Of a DNA stretch of 64,000 nucleotides, positions 24,489 to 33,233 are shown piece after piece (position 1 is the stretch's first letter; the number at the start of each line of letters is the position of its first letter). The stretch lies in contig OMZS01000001.1 in assembly GCA_900315565.1 (NCBI GenBank), positions 62,001 to 126,000 of the forward strand, given 5' to 3'. The notes beneath the pieces were generated by a model. That model was not told where the DNA came from. It ran no database searches and saw nothing but the letters and a program-made list of their open reading frames with translations. This DNA is from an uncultured Prevotellaceae bacterium. Lineage in GTDB: Bacteria > Bacteroidota > Bacteroidia > Bacteroidales > Bacteroidaceae. The position numbers and the translations under genes were made by a program.

Positions 24489-25793
24489 ATGGCATCTTTT
24501 ATGATAGAAGGTGGCCATCCGCTCACGGGCACCATTGTTCCCCAGGGAGCCAAAAACGAGGCGTTGCAGGTGATTTGCGCAACGCTGCTCACCGACGAGG
24601 AAGTCACCATCAGCAATATTCCCGACATACGCGATGTGAACAACCTGATACAGTTGCTCAAGGATATTGGTGTGTGTGTGACCCGACTGTCACCCAACGA
24701 GTACCGTTTCAAAGCCCAGGACCTTGACTTAAACTATTTGCAGAGCGACGAATTTGTGAGAAAGTGCGCCGCCCTGCGCGGCAGTGTGCTCATGATTGGG
24801 CCACTTCTTGCACGTTTTGGCAAGGCTGTCATCACCAAGCCCGGAGGCGACAAGATTGGGCGCCGCCGGCTGGACACTCACTTCCTGGGATTCAAGTACC
24901 TGGGTGCGCGGTTTGAGCATGTAGAGGGGCGCAATGTCTATGAGATTGCGGCCAAGCGGCTCAAAGGCTGTTACATGCTGCTCGATGAGGCGTCGGTGAC
25001 GGGCACGGCTAACATCATCATGGCCGCCGTCTTTGCCAAGGGCACCACCACCATCTACAATGCCGCCTGCGAGCCTTACTTGCAGCAGCTCTGCCACCTG
25101 CTCAACCGCATGGGTGCCAGCATCAGCGGCATCGGATCCAACTTGCTCACCATTGTGGGCACCGACCGTCTGCATGGCGCCGTCCACCGCATTCTGCCCG
25201 ACATGATTGAGGTGGGCTCGTTCATCGGAATGGCCGCCATGGTGGGCGAAGGTGTGCGCATCAAGGATGTTTCGCTGCGCAACCTGGGCATAATTCCCGA
25301 TGCTTTCCGCCGGCTGGGCGTGAAAATCAAGGCAGAAGGCGACGACCTCGTCATTCCCCACCAGCGCCACTTCGAGGTACAGTCGTTCATCGACGGCACC
25401 ATCATGACGCTGGCCGACGCACCCTGGCCCGGACTGACGCCCGACTTGCTTTCGGTGCTCATTGTGGTGGCCACACAGGCCCGCGGCTCGGTGTTGTTCC
25501 ACCAGAAAATGTTCGAAAGCCGCCTGTTTTTCGTCGATAAGCTCATCGACATGGGAGCACAAATCATTCTGTGCGACCCTCATCGCGCGGTGGTGGTGGG
25601 TCACGACCGCAAAATCACTCTGCGCGCCGGTCGCATGTCGAGTCCCGACATTCGCGCGGGCATCGCCCTGCTCATTGCCGCCATGAGTGCCAACGGCACC
25701 AGCCGCATCGACAACATCGAGCAGATTGACCGAGGTTACGAGAACATCGAGGCGCGCCTCAACGCGCTGGGTGCGAAAATCACACGAATATGA
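24489..25793 (+). CDS. murA: UDP-N-acetylglucosamine 1-carboxyvinyltransferase, Asp-type
   Basis: First committed step of peptidoglycan synthesis: transfers enolpyruvate from PEP to UDP-GlcNAc. The catalytic Lys-Asn pair is in QGAKNEAL (K22, N23). The active-site loop reads KPGGDKIGRRR: D121 stands where E. coli MurA has Cys115, the residue alkylated by fosfomycin. Other EPSP-synthase-like features (GPLLARFG; DMIEVGSF; the final IEQIDRGYENI) are intact over 434 residues. Its stop overlaps the rimM start by 4 bp (ATGA), so translation is probably coupled. Confidence 0.95.
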   Translation: MASFMIEGGHPLTGTIVPQGAKNEALQVICATLLTDEEVTISNIPDIRDVNNLIQLLKDIGVCVTRLSPNEYRFKAQDLDLNYLQSDEFVRKCAALRGSVLMIGPLLARFGKAVITKPGGDKIGRRRLDTHFLGFKYLGARFEHVEGRNVYEIAAKRLKGCYMLLDEASVTGTANIIMAAVFAKGTTTIYNAACEPYLQQLCHLLNRMGASISGIGSNLLTIVGTDRLHGAVHRILPDMIEVGSFIGMAAMVGEGVRIKDVSLRNLGIIPDAFRRLGVKIKAEGDDLVIPHQRHFEVQSFIDGTIMTLADAPWPGLTPDLLSVLIVVATQARGSVLFHQKMFESRLFFVDKLIDMGAQIILCDPHRAVVVGHDRKITLRAGRMSSPDIRAGIALLIAAMSANGTSRIDNIEQIDRGYENIEARLNALGAKITRI

Positions 25794-26299
25794 TTACTCA
25801 GGAAGAAGTCTATCGCATTGGAAAACTGGGCAAGGCGCACGGCGTGAAAGGCGAAGTGACGTTCCACTTCGACGACGACGTGTTCGACCGCATGGATGCC
25901 GACTTCCTGATTGTCGAAACCGAAGGAATACTGGTTCCTTTCTTCATTGAGGAATACCGTTTCCGCTCGGACAGCACCGCCATAATGAAGTTCGAGGGTG
26001 TGGACAGTCAGGACCGCGCGCGTGAACTCACTGGCTGCGACGTTTTTTTCCTGCGCCGCCTGGCTGACAGCGACGAAGACAACCTCTCGTGGGCCGAGAT
26101 TGTGGGCTACAGTCTGATTGACGCGGCTACGCACGCCTGCATCGGACGCATAGCCTCGGTGGATGACACCACCATCAACGTGCTGTTCTGTCTGGAAGAC
26201 GGACGGCTGATACCCGCATCAGAGGATTTCATCACCCGCGTTGACACCGACCAACGAGAAATCGAAATAGAATTGCCCCAAGGCTTACTGGAATTATGA
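25790..26299 (+). CDS. rimM: Ribosome maturation factor RimM
   Basis: 30S assembly factor of 169 residues that binds ribosomal protein S19. The N-terminal RimM domain starts YRIGKLGKAHGVKGEVTFHF (residues 7-26) and the C-terminal PRC-barrel-like half contains EIVGYSLIDAATHACIGRI and LIPASEDFITRVD with IEIELPQGLLEL at the end. It overlaps murA by 4 bp at its start and dxr by 4 bp at its end, giving a tight murA-rimM-dxr unit. Confidence 0.94.
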   Translation: MITQEEVYRIGKLGKAHGVKGEVTFHFDDDVFDRMDADFLIVETEGILVPFFIEEYRFRSDSTAIMKFEGVDSQDRARELTGCDVFFLRRLADSDEDNLSWAEIVGYSLIDAATHACIGRIASVDDTTINVLFCLEDGRLIPASEDFITRVDTDQREIEIELPQGLLEL

Positions 26300-27453
26300 G
26301 AAAACAACAAATAGCCATTCTAGGCAGCACCGGCTCCATAGGCACACAGGCTCTGGAAGTGATAGAAGAGCACAGCGACCGCTACGAGGTGTACTGCCTG
26401 ACGGCCAACAACAAGGTGGAGCTGCTGGCTCAGCAGGCTCTGAAATACAACCCCGCCGCCGTGGTCATCGCCAACGAGGCAAAATATGACCAACTGTGCG
26501 CCCTGCTCTCCTCCCGGCCCGACATCAAGGTGTATGCCGGCAGCAAGGCGCTCGACGACATTGTGGAGGCCGGCCCCATCGACATGGTGCTCACAGCCAT
26601 GGTGGGTTTTGCGGGCCTTTCGCCCACGGTTCATGCCATCAAGGCACGCAAGAAAATATGTCTGGCCAACAAAGAGACGCTCGTTGTGGCGGGCGAGCTG
26701 ATTTGTCAGCTGGCGCAGCAATATCATGTGCCCATTCTGCCCGTCGATAGCGAGCACTCGGCCATTTTCCAGAGTCTGGTGGGCGAAGGCGACAACGAAA
26801 TCGAGAAAATTCTCCTTACCTGTTCGGGCGGCCCGTTTCGCCTGATGAGCGACGAGCAAATCAAAACAGTGACCGCCGCCGACGCCCTGCGTCACCCCAC
26901 TTGGGACATGGGAGCCAAAATCACCATCGACTCGGCCTCGCTCATGAACAAGGGTTTCGAGGTGATAGAGGCAAAATGGCTGTTCGGCATCGAGGCCGAC
27001 CGCATTCAGGTGCTCATTCATCCGCAAAGCATTGTGCACAGTGCCGTGCAGTTTCGCGACGGCTCGGTGAAGGCTCAGCTGGGACTTCCCGACATGCGTC
27101 TGCCCATTCAGTATGCGTTCTCGTTTCCCGAGCGCCTGAGCCTGAGTGGTGGGCGCCTCGACCTGTTTGCGCATCCGCTGGAGTTCTTTGAGCCCGACAC
27201 GCAGAAGTTCCGCTGTCTGGCCCTGGCATTCGAGGCCATCCGCCAAGGGGGCAACATGCCTTGCATACTCAACGCCGCCAACGAGGTGGTGAACGAGGCG
27301 TTCCGTCAGGGCCGCTGCTCATTCCCGCAAATGGCCACAGTCATTGAACAGACCATGCAACGCGCAACCTTCGACAAAAGCCCGTCGCTCGACACTTACT
27401 TCAACACCGATGCCGAGGCACGCCGCATAGCGAAAGAACTTATTAATGCATAA
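26296..27453 (+). CDS. dxr: 1-deoxy-D-xylulose 5-phosphate reductoisomerase
   Basis: Second enzyme of the MEP isoprenoid pathway, converting DXP to MEP with NADPH. NADPH-binding GSTGSIGTQALEVI is at about 10-23; the metal and substrate sites appear as PVDSEHSAIFQSL, CSGGPF and KITIDSASLMNKGFEVIEAKWLF, and GLPDMRLPIQYA is typical. Length 385 is normal. The C-terminal ELINA and the stop codon come from the edge of a TTAATGCATAATG micro-repeat that fills the following gap. Confidence 0.95.
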   Translation: MRKQQIAILGSTGSIGTQALEVIEEHSDRYEVYCLTANNKVELLAQQALKYNPAAVVIANEAKYDQLCALLSSRPDIKVYAGSKALDDIVEAGPIDMVLTAMVGFAGLSPTVHAIKARKKICLANKETLVVAGELICQLAQQYHVPILPVDSEHSAIFQSLVGEGDNEIEKILLTCSGGPFRLMSDEQIKTVTAADALRHPTWDMGAKITIDSASLMNKGFEVIEAKWLFGIEADRIQVLIHPQSIVHSAVQFRDGSVKAQLGLPDMRLPIQYAFSFPERLSLSGGRLDLFAHPLEFFEPDTQKFRCLALAFEAIRQGGNMPCILNAANEVVNEAFRQGRCSFPQMATVIEQTMQRATFDKSPSLDTYFNTDAEARRIAKELINA

Positions 27454-27577
27454 TGAATAATGAATAATGCATAATGAATAATGCATAATGCATAATAAAG
27501 AATGTGCGAGATTGTAAAATTGTGAAATAGTAAAATTGTGAAATAGTAAAATTGTGAAATAGTGAAATAGTAAAATC
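27441..27577. repeat. AT-rich micro-repeats between dxr and rseP
   Basis: Two kinds of direct repeat: TAATGCATAATGAATAATG units (27445-27500) and TTGTGAAATAGTAAAA units (about 27515-27575). The first set overlaps the end of dxr and the second runs to the rseP start codon. Confidence 0.85.
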
Positions 27578-28987
27578 ATGGAAATATTTCTGATCAGATT
27601 GCTCCAGTTCATACTGGCCATATCGTTGCTGGTGCTGCTCCACGAGGGCGGGCACTTCTTTTTCAGCAAACTCTTCGGGGTGCGCGTAGAAAAGTTCTAT
27701 TTGTTTTTCGACCCAAGCATCTGGAAATGGGACGGAAGCCTGTTTAAATGGAAACCCAAGCGCAGCGACACCACCTATGGTGTGGGCTGGCTTCCGCTGG
27801 GCGGCTACTGCAAGATTGCAGGCATGATTGACGAGAGTTTCGACACCGAACAAATGAAAAAGCCCGCCGAGCCCTGGGAGTTCCGTTGCAAACCGGCGTG
27901 GCAGCGGCTGCTCATCATGATTGGCGGCGTGCTAGTCAATTTCCTGCTCGCCCTGTTTATCTACTCCATGATTCTGTTCTACTGGGGCGACACTTACATC
28001 TCGCCCAAGGACATGACCTACGGCATGAAGTTCAACACCGAGGCCAAGCAACTGGGCTTCCGCGACGGTGACATCATGGTAGGTACCGACAAACGTGAGT
28101 TCAAGGACTTCAGTGTCGATCTCTATCGCGACCTCTCCGAGGCCCATCGTGCAGACATCATCCGCAACGGCAAGCCTATGTCTATTAAACTGCCCGGCGA
28201 AATCAGTCTGCTCAGCATGCTTAAGAGCGAGCCTTCGTTTGCACGCCCGTTTATTCCTGCCGTAGTAGATACCGTGCTGCCCAATACGCCTGCTGCCCGC
28301 TACGGACTGGCCAAGGGTGACACCATCAAGGCCCTGAACGGCAAGGCCGTGGATTCGCAAAACGAACTGACCTTCGAGCTGGGCCGTCTGGAGGACATGC
28401 TGACCGGTGCCAAGACCAAAGCCGACAGCCTGCGCATACGCACGGCTACCATCGTCATCGCCCGCAACAAGCAGTTGGCAGAATATAAAGCATCTCATCT
28501 CGACACCGTCAAAACGGTGCTCACCGAGGACGTGAAGTTCGGTTTCGCGCCCAAAGCCCTGGCACAGCTCTACGAGCCTCGCCACGACGACTACAGTTTC
28601 CTGGGTAGTTTCCCCGCCGGCGTGAAGTATGGTGTTGGTGTGTTGCGCGGCTATGTGGACGACATGAAGTACGTGTTCAGCGCCGACGGAGCCAAGTCGC
28701 TCGGCGGCTTCGGAGCCATCGGAAGCCTCTTCCCCGCCACGTGGGACTGGTATATGTTCTGGAAGATGACGGCATTCCTCTCCATCATCCTCGCCTTCAT
28801 GAACATTCTGCCCATCCCCGCTCTCGATGGCGGCCATGTGCTGTTTCTGCTCTACGAGATGATTACGCGCCGCAAGCCTTCCGAAAACTTCATGATTAAG
28901 GCCGAGTACGTAGGCATCGGCCTGCTCATGCTCCTCATGATAGTGGCCAACCTCAACGACATTCTCCGCTGGCTCGGCTATATGTAA
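27578..28987 (+). CDS. rseP: RIP metalloprotease RseP (site-2 protease)
   Basis: Inner-membrane zinc protease that cleaves transmembrane substrates such as anti-sigma factors. The zinc motif HExxH is LLHEGGHFF (H22, E23, H26) in the first membrane helix; the third ligand lies in NILPIPALDGGHVLF near residue 410. PDZ-like periplasmic regions lie between (for example ARYGLAKGDTIKALNGKAV near 240). Later membrane helices are seen at about 110-130, 385-405 and 440-460. Length 469 fits the Bacteroidetes form. Target unknown. Confidence 0.93.
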   Translation: MEIFLIRLLQFILAISLLVLLHEGGHFFFSKLFGVRVEKFYLFFDPSIWKWDGSLFKWKPKRSDTTYGVGWLPLGGYCKIAGMIDESFDTEQMKKPAEPWEFRCKPAWQRLLIMIGGVLVNFLLALFIYSMILFYWGDTYISPKDMTYGMKFNTEAKQLGFRDGDIMVGTDKREFKDFSVDLYRDLSEAHRADIIRNGKPMSIKLPGEISLLSMLKSEPSFARPFIPAVVDTVLPNTPAARYGLAKGDTIKALNGKAVDSQNELTFELGRLEDMLTGAKTKADSLRIRTATIVIARNKQLAEYKASHLDTVKTVLTEDVKFGFAPKALAQLYEPRHDDYSFLGSFPAGVKYGVGVLRGYVDDMKYVFSADGAKSLGGFGAIGSLFPATWDWYMFWKMTAFLSIILAFMNILPIPALDGGHVLFLLYEMITRRKPSENFMIKAEYVGIGLLMLLMIVANLNDILRWLGYM

Positions 28988-29079
28988 GAGATTTCGTCAC
29001 CAGTCATCTGAGTCAGTCATCTGAGTGGTGAATTCATATAATAAGTAACCATTAAAGAATCATTATGGTGGTTTTTATG

Positions 29080-29180
29080 GAAACGAATTGGAATAATTGG
29101 AATAATTCATTCACGAATAGAAATCATAATTTTTATTCTCATTCGTGGTATAATTATTCTCATTCGTTCTCATTCGTTTC
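29080..29180. repeat. Nested inverted repeat with ATTCGTTTC arms
   Basis: Outer arms GAAACGAAT (29080-29088) and ATTCGTTTC (29172-29180); inner arms CACGAAT (29112-29118) and ATTCGTG (29141-29147), with GGAATAATT and ATTCTC direct repeats between. Possibly a short MITE-like element; no coding frame. Confidence 0.6.
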
Positions 29181-29214
29181 ATAAATAATTCCAACTTATT
29201 ACTTTAAGCTTCCA

Positions 29215-29296
29215 AAATAACAAGGAAAAACAAGTAAAACCGGGAAAAACAGTTTTTGTTTTATCCGGTTTTCCTTGTTTTTCTCTGTTTTATTGA
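29215..29296. repeat. AAAAACAG-type inverted repeat
   Basis: The left arm AACAAGGAAAAACAAG plus AAACCGGGAAAAACAG pairs with the right arm ATCCGGTTTTCCTTGTTTTT. Fourth hairpin of this family. Confidence 0.65.
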
Positions 29297-29399
29297 TGAA
29301 CCCCAGCCATGAGTTTCTATTCCGAGAAAGAATAAAGGCTAGAAAAATGAGAGCAGTGCTGTGAAAGAAAAAAGCATCTCGGCAAATGGCAATCATATT

Positions 29400-29497
29400 C
29401 CACGACGACACACTGAAATAATCTAGAAAATTTGGAAATAACTCTCGACGTTACGAACAAATTCTCTAGAAAATATGGTAATAATGTCGTGAGATAA
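29400..29497. repeat. TCTCACG-family palindromic repeats
   Basis: A partial copy (CACGACGACACACTG ... TCTAGAAAATTTGG, 29401-29435) and a fuller one (TCTCGACGTTACGAACAAAT ... TCTCTAGAAAATA ... TGTCGTGAGATA, 29443-29496). They end 2 bp before the stop codon of the glycosyltransferase gene. With the two preceding elements this accounts for the 28988-29498 gap. Confidence 0.7.
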
Positions 29498-29498
29498 A

Positions 29499-30524
29499 TC
29501 AGGCGTGTCGTTCTTTACCCATCCATTTGCGGATGCGGCGGCGAAGCGCCTTGGCAATAATGGAGAAATTGCCGTAACGCAGGTTGAGCATCAGCTCTTC
29601 AAGCGAGCGAGCGACCTTGAGCCACGGGTGGCCCCAGGCATTGACGCGGTAGAGGCGTTCCTTGTAGCCGGTATTCTCGATGATGTAGCGCGGATGGCGC
29701 AGGGGGAACTGCAGTTCATGGCGCTGCATGGTGAAAATGCGTCGGTATGCGCGCGGGGTGGTTTGCATGGAGCCCGAGAAATGGGTGGAGTCGGAGGTGA
29801 GTCCGAGGTTGGTGATGAGGTTGCGGCTGGGCATGATGGCCAGTCCATTGTTAAGCAGCATGGAAGCCCAGAAAATGCTCTCGTAGTACTCCTTGCCCGT
29901 GGCGCGGTGATTGCGACACATGGTGAGAAAGTCGGAACGGTAACGGCGCGCCTTGACCAACGACTCGAGCCGGCGCACGGCATGCTCGTCGTCGAGGAAG
30001 GCATAGTCGGGCTGCCACTGGTCGATGACACGTCGCCACGATGCCCACCCCCAGATGCTGAAAGTCTGGGTAAAGAAATAGTCGTAGGGTGTGTCGGTGG
30101 TTTGTTCGTCGGTGTTGAAACCGCTAATCATCCAGATGCGCGGGTCGTCGGCATAGCGGTCGAGCAGCTCCTTGCAAAAAGGGAAGAACGAGAGCGAGGG
30201 CACATCGTCGTCCTCGAGCACGATGCACTTGTCAACGTGCGAGAAAGCCCACTTCTGCGAGAGATACTCCGAGGGGTCGCAGCCGTAGTTGCGCTCCTGG
30301 TAGAGCCGTTGCACGTCGCACTGCCAGTCTATCTGGTCGTCGGCCACCACAGCGCGGCAAGCCGTGATGCCCGCCATGTCGCGCTCGCCGCGCGGCCCAT
30401 CCTGATAGAGGAACAGCCGTGAGGGGCGCGCCTGACGCACCTGCTGGAATACCTGGCGCAAATACTCGGGGCGGTTGAAGAAAAGGATGAGCACCGCCAC
30501 GTCGGTGTTGTAAGGAGCTAACAT
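29499..30524 (-). CDS. Glycosyltransferase, family 2-like
   Basis: Cytoplasmic GT-A-type glycosyltransferase of 341 residues from the ATG at 30524 (MLAPYNTDVAVLILFFNRPE); the frame extends to 30572 but the extra residues are unlikely. The N-terminal nucleotide-sugar fold starts VAVLILFFNRPEYLRQVFQ, and the metal-binding DxD-type motif is VLEDDDVPS near residue 97. TQTFSIWGWASWRRV is a signature of a Bacteroidetes glycosyltransferase group. The product glycan is unknown; nearby LicD and flippase genes suggest surface polysaccharide or lipid-linked glycan. It is isolated by repeats on its downstream side. Confidence 0.8.
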   Translation of the reverse strand: MLAPYNTDVAVLILFFNRPEYLRQVFQQVRQARPSRLFLYQDGPRGERDMAGITACRAVVADDQIDWQCDVQRLYQERNYGCDPSEYLSQKWAFSHVDKCIVLEDDDVPSLSFFPFCKELLDRYADDPRIWMISGFNTDEQTTDTPYDYFFTQTFSIWGWASWRRVIDQWQPDYAFLDDEHAVRRLESLVKARRYRSDFLTMCRNHRATGKEYYESIFWASMLLNNGLAIMPSRNLITNLGLTSDSTHFSGSMQTTPRAYRRIFTMQRHELQFPLRHPRYIIENTGYKERLYRVNAWGHPWLKVARSLEELMLNLRYGNFSIIAKALRRRIRKWMGKERHA

Positions 30525-30772
30525 GCTGCAAAGATAGCGAAATAAATGAAGAATGAAGAAAGAAACGACCACAGATTACACGGATTAAGCAGTTTTTTAC
30601 TGTAGGCATGATCTATTTATCTCGTAAAGACGCCGAGCAGGATGTTTCCTTGAGGGGAGAACGCACTGGGTACGCCTGCGATTCTTTGCAATTAATAGAA
30701 CATGCCTGTAAACAGTAAACCGTAAACTGTCAACTCATTCAAAGTACCCACGCTCGAAAAAACAACATTAAT

Positions 30773-30804
30773 TTTGTTTTTTTGCTCGCTTAATCGTACC
30801 TTTG
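30773..30804 (+). promoter_or_regulatory. Candidate promoter of the membrane-protein gene
   Basis: TTTG (30773-30776) and TACCTTTG (30797-30804) are 20 bp apart, the Bacteroidetes -33/-7 arrangement. The ATG is only 10 bp after the -7 box, so the transcript would have almost no leader. Upstream, 30525-30770 holds a CACAGATTACACGGATT segment (about 30570) and nothing else that I can support. Confidence 0.55.
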
Positions 30805-30813
30805 CACACTGAA

Positions 30814-32223
30814 ATGAGAAATGTTTTCGCCATAAGGAAAGAGGAACGGCTCATTGCCTTGCTGGCAGTGGTGCTATTTGCGGCCCTGAACGGACTGATG
30901 ATTTACAAATACTACGGTCTGTTTACGCGGGGCGGCAACCTGGGCTATTGGACGCTGTTTCACGACCATTTCTGCGTGTCGGGGTTCGATGTGCTGGGCT
31001 ATCTCACCGTATCGCGCTGGAAAGTGTATTACTCGCTCTACCGCCACCCGCTGCTGTCGCTGCTGCTCTATCCGCTCTACGCGCTCAACCACTGGCTCAT
31101 GGGCACCTACGGTTTCAACTTCGCCGTGTATATTGTGGGGGCACTGATGCTGGCGAGCGCCGTCTATTCGTTTCTGTTCATGCACCGCATCTTCCGCGAA
31201 AGAATTGGTCTTGGCCGCTCCGACGCGCTGATGCTTACGCTGCTGACCTTCTCGTTTGCCTACATCATGCTCAGCTGCATGGTGCCCGACCATTTCGGTC
31301 TGTCGCTGCTGCTGCTCACGCTGACGCTGTATGTGGGAACCCACCCCTGCCCTCCCGAAGGGAGGGAGTGCCATCCGGACGGGGCTCCCTCCCTTCGGGA
31401 GGGCAGGGGTGGGTTTCTTCCTCCCTTCGGGAGAGTCGGGGTGGGTCTCCTCTTTCTCCTCACCACGGGTGTGACCACCACCAACGGCGTGAAGGTGGCA
31501 TTGGCGGCATGGATTGCCAACGGACGGAAAGTGTTTCACTGGCGTTATATGCTGGTGGCCTTCGTACTGCCGCTGCTGATTCTGGCCAGTGCCTACGCGT
31601 GGCAGTACAACGAGTTTGTGGTGCCCGAACGCATTGCTCAGGACATCAACCTGCAGCTGAGGAAAGACAAGGACAAGAAATTTGCCGAGAAAATAGAGAA
31701 GCACAACGCCTGGAAAGCACGGCAAAACGGCAAACCGCTCATCGACAACCCGCTGTTTGAATGGACCAGCACCACGGTGCCGCGCTGGCAGAGTTGCGTG
31801 GAGAATCTGTTGGGCGAGTCGGTGATGCTCCATCAGGACTATCTGCTGCGCGACATGAACGTAGATAGGCCCGTGGTTGTGCCCTACCGCTGGGCGGCGC
31901 AATATGTGTTCGTGGCGTTGCTGGTGGTGCTGTTCGCTTGGGGCGCGTGGTGCGGACGGCGCGAGCGTCTCATGCAAATATGCCTTTCGTGGCTGGCATT
32001 CGACCTGCTGCTGCACGTGGTGCTGGCCTTCGGACTCACCGAAGTCTATATCATGGGCGCCCACTGGCTGTTCATCATTCCCATTGCGCTGGCCTACCTG
32101 CTGAAAACCAAAAAACAAAGGCAGCCGGTGCTCCGCGCGTTGCTGTGGGCAATGACCGCCGGTCTGTGGGCGTACAACGGCTGGCTCGTGGCCGGATACA
32201 TGCTTCACCGCATGTATTGGTAG
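30814..32223 (+). CDS. Polytopic membrane protein of unknown function (DUF6080-like), carrying inserted repeats
   Basis: Integral membrane protein of 469 residues with about 8-10 hydrophobic segments (for example 13-30, 65-82, 95-115, 134-155 and, near the C-terminus, a run from about 370 to 465). The layout recalls the uncharacterised Bacteroidales family DUF6080 or glycosyltransferase-like membrane proteins; I am not certain. Residues 176-212 are encoded by three copies of a GC-rich palindromic repeat and include PSLREGRGG, placed in a loop between LLLLTLTLYVG and LLFLLTTGVTTTNGVK. The frame stays open across all three. Neighbours suggest a surface-glycan role. Confidence 0.7.
   Translation: MRNVFAIRKEERLIALLAVVLFAALNGLMIYKYYGLFTRGGNLGYWTLFHDHFCVSGFDVLGYLTVSRWKVYYSLYRHPLLSLLLYPLYALNHWLMGTYGFNFAVYIVGALMLASAVYSFLFMHRIFRERIGLGRSDALMLTLLTFSFAYIMLSCMVPDHFGLSLLLLTLTLYVGTHPCPPEGRECHPDGAPSLREGRGGFLPPFGRVGVGLLFLLTTGVTTTNGVKVALAAWIANGRKVFHWRYMLVAFVLPLLILASAYAWQYNEFVVPERIAQDINLQLRKDKDKKFAEKIEKHNAWKARQNGKPLIDNPLFEWTSTTVPRWQSCVENLLGESVMLHQDYLLRDMNVDRPVVVPYRWAAQYVFVALLVVLFAWGAWCGRRERLMQICLSWLAFDLLLHVVLAFGLTEVYIMGAHWLFIIPIALAYLLKTKKQRQPVLRALLWAMTAGLWAYNGWLVAGYMLHRMYW
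31338..31449. repeat. Three copies of the GC-rich palindromic repeat inside a coding sequence
   Basis: Copy 1 (31338-31372) starts AACCCACCCCTGCCCTCCCG; copies 2 (31380-31415) and 3 (31416-31449) are in the opposite orientation, so copies 1 and 2 form a nearly perfect inverted repeat with arms of about 30 bp. All three are translated in frame: copy 1 as THPCPPEGRECH, copy 2 as APSLREGRGGF, copy 3 as LPPFGRVGVGL. Confidence 0.92.
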
Positions 32224-32263
32224 GCAGCAGGAGAACCTTTACACACAGAAATCACAAAGAGTT

Positions 32264-33088
32264 ATGAAGATTCTTACCCGGACATATCCGTTTAAGCAAA
32301 GCAAACGCTGGCTGAAAGACAGCATTATGTATGGAGTCGCGATTTGGGCGATGCTATACATCATGCAGCCGTTCGGATTCAGCATGTATCAGGGAAACAA
32401 ACTTCTGGTAGCAGTCCTGTTCGGACTTGTTACTATGGTGTGCTACGCCAGTTACGGCTTAATTGTAATCCGCCCGCTGCACACGCACATCAGGCCTTGG
32501 CGCATTTGGCACCAAGGGTGCACTGTGCTCGGGCTGATCTTCTTCATCGCCATCTGCAACTTTCTTCTGTTCTCGCTGGTTTTCCATTCTCCTGTCACTA
32601 CAGGAGTATTCCTTTTGTTTCTGTATTGGACGCTGATTATCGGCGGCATCATGACAGTGCTGTCGGTGGGCATTGAGTACAACCGAAGCCTGAGAGAGAG
32701 AATGGAAGCCCTTCTTAGCAACACCACCGAGGAGCAGAAGGATGTCTCGATTACCATTCACGATACGAATGTACGCGGAAACGACCTCTGCATCGCCATC
32801 AACCATCTGCTGTATATAGAGGCACAAAAAAACAATGTCTCGGTTTGTTATCTGAAAGACGACAAGCCTACCTTCAAGGAGATGCACACAACCCTGACCG
32901 CCGTGACGGAGGAACTGAAAGACTATGAAAACATCTTCAGATGCCACCGCTCGTTTGTGGTGAATGTGAACAACATCACCTCGGCCAAAGGCAATTCTAA
33001 CGGGTATCAGCTGAAGCTGGGAACCTGCACAAACAGCATTCCTGTTGCCCGCTCGTATGTGCCTCAGCTGAAGTCGTTTATTGCTTAA
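32264..33088 (+). CDS. Membrane-anchored LytTR-type transcriptional regulator
   Basis: Protein of 274 residues with four predicted membrane segments in the N-terminal half (about 22-38, 46-64, 85-106, 113-135) and a C-terminal LytTR DNA-binding domain (about 165-274: NHLLYIEAQKNNVSVCYLKD, then FRCHRSFVVNVNNITSAKG, the family signature). It has no receiver domain, so the membrane part may itself sense or be sensed. It starts 40 bp after the previous gene. Four 20-bp repeats lie between it and the TonB receptor gene, which makes that receptor its likely target. Confidence 0.88.
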   Translation: MKILTRTYPFKQSKRWLKDSIMYGVAIWAMLYIMQPFGFSMYQGNKLLVAVLFGLVTMVCYASYGLIVIRPLHTHIRPWRIWHQGCTVLGLIFFIAICNFLLFSLVFHSPVTTGVFLLFLYWTLIIGGIMTVLSVGIEYNRSLRERMEALLSNTTEEQKDVSITIHDTNVRGNDLCIAINHLLYIEAQKNNVSVCYLKDDKPTFKEMHTTLTAVTEELKDYENIFRCHRSFVVNVNNITSAKGNSNGYQLKLGTCTNSIPVARSYVPQLKSFIA

Positions 33089-33118
33089 ACAAAATCCCTG
33101 ACAAGGCCTTTTTGCACG

Positions 33119-33198
33119 TAGTCATTCGTCCGAAATCTTAGTCATTCGCCATCTGGCATAGTTTTCGGTCAGCGGTTTTAGCTGTCTGTCAGCCAAAT
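33119..33198. promoter_or_regulatory. Four direct repeats with a 20-bp period (candidate LytTR binding array)
   Basis: TAGTCATTCG at 33119 and again at 33139, TAGTTTTCGG at 33159 and TAGCTGTCTG at 33179: four units exactly 20 bp apart, ending where the -33 box begins. A GTCAGC repeat (33168, 33188) keeps the same register. LytTR regulators bind direct repeats about two helical turns apart. Confidence 0.65.
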
Positions 33199-33229
33199 TT
33201 GGAGGGAATCATTTCTTGCCGTAAATTTG
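33198..33229 (+). promoter_or_regulatory. Promoter of the TonB receptor gene
   Basis: TTTGG (from 33198) and TAAATTTG (33222-33229) are spaced like a Bacteroidetes -33/-7 promoter. The ATG is at 33234, so the message would be leaderless or nearly so. Confidence 0.6.
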
Positions 33230-33233
33230 CGGC

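Noticed and set aside
28988-29030. AGTCATCTGAGT direct repeat as a terminator of rseP
   Set aside because: It is a direct repeat with only a short GTCACC/GGTGA pairing and no T-run.
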